A stretch of 64,000 bases of DNA from DATKBT01 sp035546295 (GTDB lineage Bacteria; Acidobacteriota; Thermoanaerobaculia; Multivoradales; Multivoraceae). Position 1 is the stretch's first letter; the number at the start of each line of letters is the position of its first letter. Positions 60,242-64,000 of the stretch are shown piece after piece. The position numbers and the translations under genes are program-made. Where the stretch lies: the NCBI GenBank assembly GCA_035546295.1, contig DATKBT010000114.1, positions 62,001 through 126,000 of the forward strand. Direction: 5' to 3'. Under the pieces are notes generated by a model. It did no database searches, was not told the origin of the DNA, and saw only the letters and a program-made list of their open reading frames with translations.

Positions 60242-62061
60242 GCGGACCGCCGGAGTCTCCGAGGTCCGAGGTCGTAGCGCAGCCACACCCGCGCCCCGAC
60301 CTGCGACCGGCCCCCGGCCCTGTCCCGGCGCCCCTGCCAGCGAAGCGGGTGCTCGCGGGCGGCTCCCGGCGAGCCGGTGCGTTGCGCGCTCTGCTCTGGA
60401 GCCGGCGCCGGATGACCATGCACTGGGTGGCGTCGGCGCGCCACGAGTCCAAGCTCAAGGTCGCCTTCGTCTCGCTCTCGGCGGTCGGGCTGTGGCTCGG
60501 TGCCTTCGCCGTGGTGCGCTTCGCGCTGCGCCTGCTCGACGACTTCGCGGCGGGTGCGGGGGTCGCCGGCGACGTGCCGTTCGTCGACCTGGTGCTGGCG
60601 CGCCTGCTCGCCGGCTTCGCGTTGACCATCTTCGTGCTGCTGATCGCGTCCAACGTGCTGATCGCCTTCGCCACGCTGTTCCGCGCCCGCGAGCTCCCGC
60701 GGCTGCTGATCGCGCCGGTCGAGCCGGCGGTCCTGTTCACCAGCCGCTTGCTCGAGTGCGTGTCGATGAGCTCCTGGGCGCTCGCCTTCCTCGGCTCGCC
60801 CGCGCTCCTGGCCTACGGGCTCCACCGGCAGGCGCCGCTCGGCTTCTACTTCGCGCTGGTCCTCTTCTACCTGCCGTTCGTGGTGCTCGCGGCGGCGCTC
60901 GGCAGCATCGCGGCCCTGCTCCTCGCCCGACTCTTCTCGGCCAGCCGCCGGGCACTGCCCGTCACCCTGGGCGCGCTCGGCGTGCTCGGCCTCTACCTGC
61001 TGTTCCGGCGCCGTCTGGCACTCCCCGACCTCGGCGCCGCCGACACTCTCCAGGAGATCGTGGCGGCGCTCGGACAGGCCCAATCGCCCCTCCTGCCGAG
61101 CTCGTGGCTCGCCGACGGCCTGCTCGCGGCGTCGTCCGGAGCCTGGGCGGACTCCCTCTTCCAGTGGACGGTGCTGCTCTCGAATGCGCTCCTCTTCGCC
61201 TGGATCGCGAAGACGATCGCCGAGCGCGTCTGGGTTCCCACGTGGCGCGACCTCCATGCCTCCGACCTCGGCCGGCGGGCGCGGCCGCGGGGTCTGCTCG
61301 GCGCCCGGCTGGACCAGCTGCTCCGGCCCCTCCCCGACCCTGGGCGCGCTCTCGCGCTCAAGGACCTCCGGCTGTTCTGGCGCGACCCGGCGCAGTGGTC
61401 GCAGTTCCTGATCTTCTTCGGGCTGATGGCGCTCTACGTCGCCAACATCCGCGCTCGTGGCGTGTTCGCCGAGGAGCCCTGGCGCTCCTGGATCTCGATC
61501 CTCAACACCAGCGCCGCGATGCTGGTGCTCGCCACACTCTCGACCCGCTTCGTCTTCCCGCTGATCAGCCTCGAGGGGCGCCGCTTCTGGGTCCTCGGTC
61601 TGGCGCCGCTCCACCGTCGCGATCTGATCATGCAGAAGTTCTGGTTCAGCGTCGGGGTGACGGCGGTGTTCACCGTCGGCGTCGCCCTGATCTCGGGGCT
61701 GAGGTTGCGGCTCGACGCGATCGAGCTCGGCCTGTCGTTGCTCGCGATCACGGCGACCACCTTCGCCTTGAACGGCCTGGCGGTCGGTCTCGGCAGCCTG
61801 TTCCCGAGTTTCGAGGAGGAGAGCCCCGCCCGCATCGTTTCGGGCCTCGGCGGCACCCTCAACTTCCTGGCCAGCCTCGGCTACATCGTGCTAGTGACGG
61901 CGATCCAGGCGGTCGCCATCGAATGGCGGCGGCGCACCGGCGCCGACGGGCTCGGCGGCATCGGAGTGGCGGCGGTCGCGGCGCTGGCGGCGATCACGCT
62001 GGCGGTGACCTGGGTGCCGCTGCGTTTGGGGATCCGGCACTTCGAGCGCTGCGACCTGTGA
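60238..62061 (+). CDS. Large ABC exporter permease
   Basis: A 607-aa membrane protein with about 12 helices in two clusters separated by a loop of about 100 residues (WVPTWRDLHASDLGRRARPR). A Pro-rich cytoplasmic N-terminus of about 50 residues precedes the first helix. Motifs such as LKDLRLFWRDPAQWSQFLIF and LVLATLSTRFVFPLISLEGR, then FWVLGLAPLHRRDLIMQKFW, match the 'putative ABC exporter' family (pfam16962-like). Substrate unknown. Translation coupled to the ATPase gene (GTGA). Confidence 0.85.
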   Translation: MSGPPESPRSEVVAQPHPRPDLRPAPGPVPAPLPAKRVLAGGSRRAGALRALLWSRRRMTMHWVASARHESKLKVAFVSLSAVGLWLGAFAVVRFALRLLDDFAAGAGVAGDVPFVDLVLARLLAGFALTIFVLLIASNVLIAFATLFRARELPRLLIAPVEPAVLFTSRLLECVSMSSWALAFLGSPALLAYGLHRQAPLGFYFALVLFYLPFVVLAAALGSIAALLLARLFSASRRALPVTLGALGVLGLYLLFRRRLALPDLGAADTLQEIVAALGQAQSPLLPSSWLADGLLAASSGAWADSLFQWTVLLSNALLFAWIAKTIAERVWVPTWRDLHASDLGRRARPRGLLGARLDQLLRPLPDPGRALALKDLRLFWRDPAQWSQFLIFFGLMALYVANIRARGVFAEEPWRSWISILNTSAAMLVLATLSTRFVFPLISLEGRRFWVLGLAPLHRRDLIMQKFWFSVGVTAVFTVGVALISGLRLRLDAIELGLSLLAITATTFALNGLAVGLGSLFPSFEEESPARIVSGLGGTLNFLASLGYIVLVTAIQAVAIEWRRRTGADGLGGIGVAAVAALAAITLAVTWVPLRLGIRHFERCDL

Positions 62062-62309
62062 GCTTCACCGGGCGCGCCGCCCTGACCACGCGAGCTAGAG
62101 CTGAGAGTTAGGCACCGCACCGGTCTGGTCCTTCATCCAACGCGGGGGAGGGCCGAAGCCGGCCGCGGACGCCGAGCGCGACCCGTGAGCGGCGCGGACA
62201 TCGCTCGAATCGGGCGACCGCCACGTCGTTCTGACCGATCTCGCGACCGCACGCGCGCCGGTCTCGCCCGGACCGTCGAAGACGACGTGCACAGATCGAT
62301 CCCCCCGAG

Positions 62310-62723
62310 TAGGAGCCCGTGGTGAAACTCCGCACGCCCGCACGACGAGGTCTCTCCGCTCCGCCGGTGGCCAAGAAGCCGACTGGTCGATCGTTGGTCG
62401 TTGCCTCTGGTGCGCCGGCTTCTGGCCACCGGCTACGCTGCAGGCCCTTGTCGGCCTCCGGCTGGGTTCGGCCCCCCTCGCAGGCTCGGCGCGCCTCACC
62501 GGCGTCGCCGCTTCGCGGCTCGGACCGGCGGCGTGGGCCCATTTGCTGCTTTGAGGACCACCTGCCGCGAGCGGCAGCTGGTCCTCTTCGTCGGCTTCGC
62601 TGCGCTCAGCCTCAGGTTGGACCCTCCTCGCCGATGTCCCCGCATCGTCTGCGTCGGTCCGCCTTGCATCTGGACCCACGGCGCTCGCAATGCGGGCATC
62701 CTGACTTTCACCACGGGCTCCTA
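62310..62723. mobile_element. MITE-like element with perfect 18-bp terminal inverted repeats
   Basis: TAGGAGCCCGTGGTGAAA at 62310-62327 and its exact complement at 62706-62723, 414 bp overall, with weaker pairing continuing inward. It carries no transposase. The interior has two strong hairpins: GTGGCCAAGAAGCCG pairing with CGGCTTCTGGCCAC, and GAGGACCACCTGCCGC pairing with GCGGCAGCTGGTCCTC (62553-62586). TA at both tips may be a target duplication. Frames inside are spurious. The flanks 62062-62309 and 62724-62942 contain nothing I can identify. Confidence 0.65.
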
Positions 62724-62942
62724 ACCGCGCCGGTCGCGGAGTTGGCCGCTTGATTGCATGGGACTTGTTTGCAAGGGACCTGTACCGTCGAGCTCGAAAT
62801 GCCCAACGAGCCCAGGTCACCACTCCCGGGGGAGACGACGGCCCTGTGAGCTCGCCCGAGACAGTGCGAGCTCGGAGCGACCGTGGAGAGCGCCCAGGCT
62901 CCCGCACGACGTCCACCCGCTCGCTGCATTGGAGAACCCCAG

Positions 62943-63227
62943 ATGAGAAACGAGACTCGCCTTTCGGCGCCGAATCGACGGTACGCGGAGGCTCACGAGC
63001 TGCACTACGGCGCGAAGAACCTGCAGGCCGCGCTGGAGCTCTACCGAGAGATCCTGGTGACCGACACGGGCACCCCGGAAGCCGGCTATGCCCGCTCGCA
63101 GATCCACAACATCGTGAAGGCGGTGGTCCCGGAGCAGACGCTCCTCGACGCGCAGTTCGAGCTGGCAGGAAGGCACCTCCAGCACGCTGATCCCACACTG
63201 GCGCGGCCGGCGCCGGTGGTGTCGTGA
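62943..63227 (+). CDS. Small TPR-like protein of unknown function
   Basis: A 94-aa cytoplasmic protein: YAEAHELHYGAKNLQAALEL then YREILVTDTGTPEAGYARSQ. One TPR-like helical pair and a following helix (DAQFELAGRHLQHADP). It resembles the short 'tetratricopeptide-like' proteins with a single G-x-x-LxxAxxxYxxIL unit. GGAG precedes the ATG. Its stop overlaps the next gene (GTGA). Function unknown. Confidence 0.65.
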   Translation: MRNETRLSAPNRRYAEAHELHYGAKNLQAALELYREILVTDTGTPEAGYARSQIHNIVKAVVPEQTLLDAQFELAGRHLQHADPTLARPAPVVS

Positions 63228-64000
63228 GGTCTCTGGCCGGCCCGGCCGGCGCACCGCGTCTTACGGCTCACGACGGAGCGAAGCCCCCTGCACTGCGCTG
63301 GTCCACACCGTGGCTCGTCCTCTCGCTCTTGCTCCTCCTCGCCCTCGCCTTCGCACCCGCGGCCAGCGGCGCCCAAGCTGGGGTCGAAGAGCTCGTGCCG
63401 AACTCCCACGCGAGAAGCTTCGGCGAGGGCTGGGAATGTGATTGGGGCTACCGCAAGGTCGTCGAGAGCTGTGTCGCCGTGGAGGTCCCAGCGAACGCCT
63501 ACCTCGACGGTTCGGGCGACGGCTGGCAGTGCGTCCGGGGCTTCGACCGGGACGGGACAGCCTGCGCGCCGGTCGAGATCCCGCCGAACGCCTTCTTGAG
63601 CTCTCGCGGGAACGATTGGCAATGCGAGCGCGGCTACCAGCGAGTGGATCGCGTCTGCAAGGAGATCGACGTCCCTGCGAATGCGTATGCCACGGACTCC
63701 TTCTTCGGATCCGGCTGGGAGTGCGTGCGAGGCTTTCAGGCGCGCGACGGGGACTGCGTCGCGATCGCCGTCCCCGTGAACGGATTCCTGGACGACCGCG
63801 GGCGGGACTGGCAATGCGAGCGGAGCTATCGCAAGACCGATCAGAGCTGCGTGCTCGTCTCGGTGCCGGCTCACGCCCACCTCGACGATTCCGGCAACGG
63901 CTGGGCCTGCGAGCGGGGCTTCCGCCGGAGCCGCGACGCCTGTGAGCCGATCTCCGTCCCGGCGCACGGCCATCTGGCGGCTTCGGGCGTCGACTGGGAG
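63224..64000 (+). CDS. Exported Cys-rich 31-aa-repeat protein, N-terminal part (runs off right edge)
   Basis: 259 codons visible. GTG start coupled to the previous gene. Signal/anchor helix at about 30-50 (LVLSLLLLLALAFA), then six complete repeats of about 31 residues and the start of a seventh, with Trp at 70, 101, 132, 165, 196, 227 and 258. Pattern: VPxNAxL, G-x-G/D-W-x-C-x-R-G-[FY], then one Cys 11 residues after the first. Every repeat holds two Cys, suggesting one disulfide per repeat in the periplasm or at the cell surface. The rest of the protein and its function are outside the window. Confidence 0.75.
   Translation, partial: MRSLAGPAGAPRLTAHDGAKPPALRWSTPWLVLSLLLLLALAFAPAASGAQAGVEELVPNSHARSFGEGWECDWGYRKVVESCVAVEVPANAYLDGSGDGWQCVRGFDRDGTACAPVEIPPNAFLSSRGNDWQCERGYQRVDRVCKEIDVPANAYATDSFFGSGWECVRGFQARDGDCVAIAVPVNGFLDDRGRDWQCERSYRKTDQSCVLVSVPAHAHLDDSGNGWACERGFRRSRDACEPISVPAHGHLAASGVDWE

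Noticed and set aside
62319..62753. Frames inside the MITE-like element beginning MVKLRTPARRG or MVKVRMPALRA
   Set aside because: They follow the inverted repeats on both strands and show no domain; typical spurious frames from a structured repeat.

Overview
The window is about 64 kb of very GC-rich, gene-dense DNA from a Gram-negative, free-living heterotroph. Evidence for an outer membrane is a beta-barrel protein, lipoproteins with lipoboxes and paired M16 peptidases. The gene mix (MoxR/Bat operon, DUF1684, DUF4097, PQQ-type dehydrogenase, acyl-D-amino-acid deacylase, Cys-rich repeat protein) fits Acidobacteriota or a related deep proteobacteria-like phylum. That placement is inference; no rRNA or other phylogenetic marker is present. 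I saw no tRNA, rRNA, CRISPR array, prophage or intact transposase.

Layout. 1-6.5 kb (minus): MoxR - DUF58 - BatD-like lipoprotein - BatA - BatB - BatC - BatD (cut by the left edge), an aerotolerance/envelope-stress type operon whose genes mostly overlap by 4 bases. 7.4-10.7 kb (plus): FHA-GAF-PP2C phosphatase, a frameshifted zinc-ribbon membrane protein and a DUF1684 lipoprotein. 10.9-18 kb: ddl, hemW, a secreted protein, lepA, arginase, an AlkA-like glycosylase and an EVE protein. 18-23.4 kb: a DTGSG-repeat adhesin-like protein, efp-epmA-tesA, a HupE-like membrane protein and apaG. 23.7-42 kb: acyl-CoA ligase, truD, a chorismate-lyase-like protein, RNase D, a nucleotidyltransferase-like protein, a sulfatase-fold enzyme with RarD, a PQQ dehydrogenase, an EamA permease, GspE/PilB, a cytochrome c protein, fabI, mtaB, an OMP and a ParA-like ATPase. 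42-52 kb: a small-RNA candidate, M20 amidohydrolase plus D-aminoacylase-like lipoprotein, a rhomboid-like protein, an HD protein, otsA and an OtsB-GH15 fusion. 51-64 kb: an AGCS symporter, an M16 pair, a cytochrome c, a decayed EEP/cardiolipin-synthase pair, an AhpD-like protein with an in-frame UGA, an ABC exporter, a MITE-like element and a Cys-rich repeat protein leaving the right edge.

The most notable finding is 58721-59284. It is an AhpD/carboxymuconolactone-decarboxylase-family peroxidase-related gene whose second redox cysteine codon (C-x-x-C) is an in-frame TGA. The same frame continues for another 104 codons and a compact hairpin follows at bacterial-SECIS distance. The simplest reading is a selenoprotein.

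Other signals: a recurrent intergenic repeat family whose TAG ends coincide with host stop codons; five start codons preceded by TAnnnT at exactly 9 nt with no Shine-Dalgarno (leaderless promoters); an OtsB-GH15 fusion directly after otsA; and frequent GTGA/ATGA stop-start overlaps indicating translational coupling. Several indels (9.3, 56.8, 57.7 and 58.2 kb) are either assembly errors or real decay.
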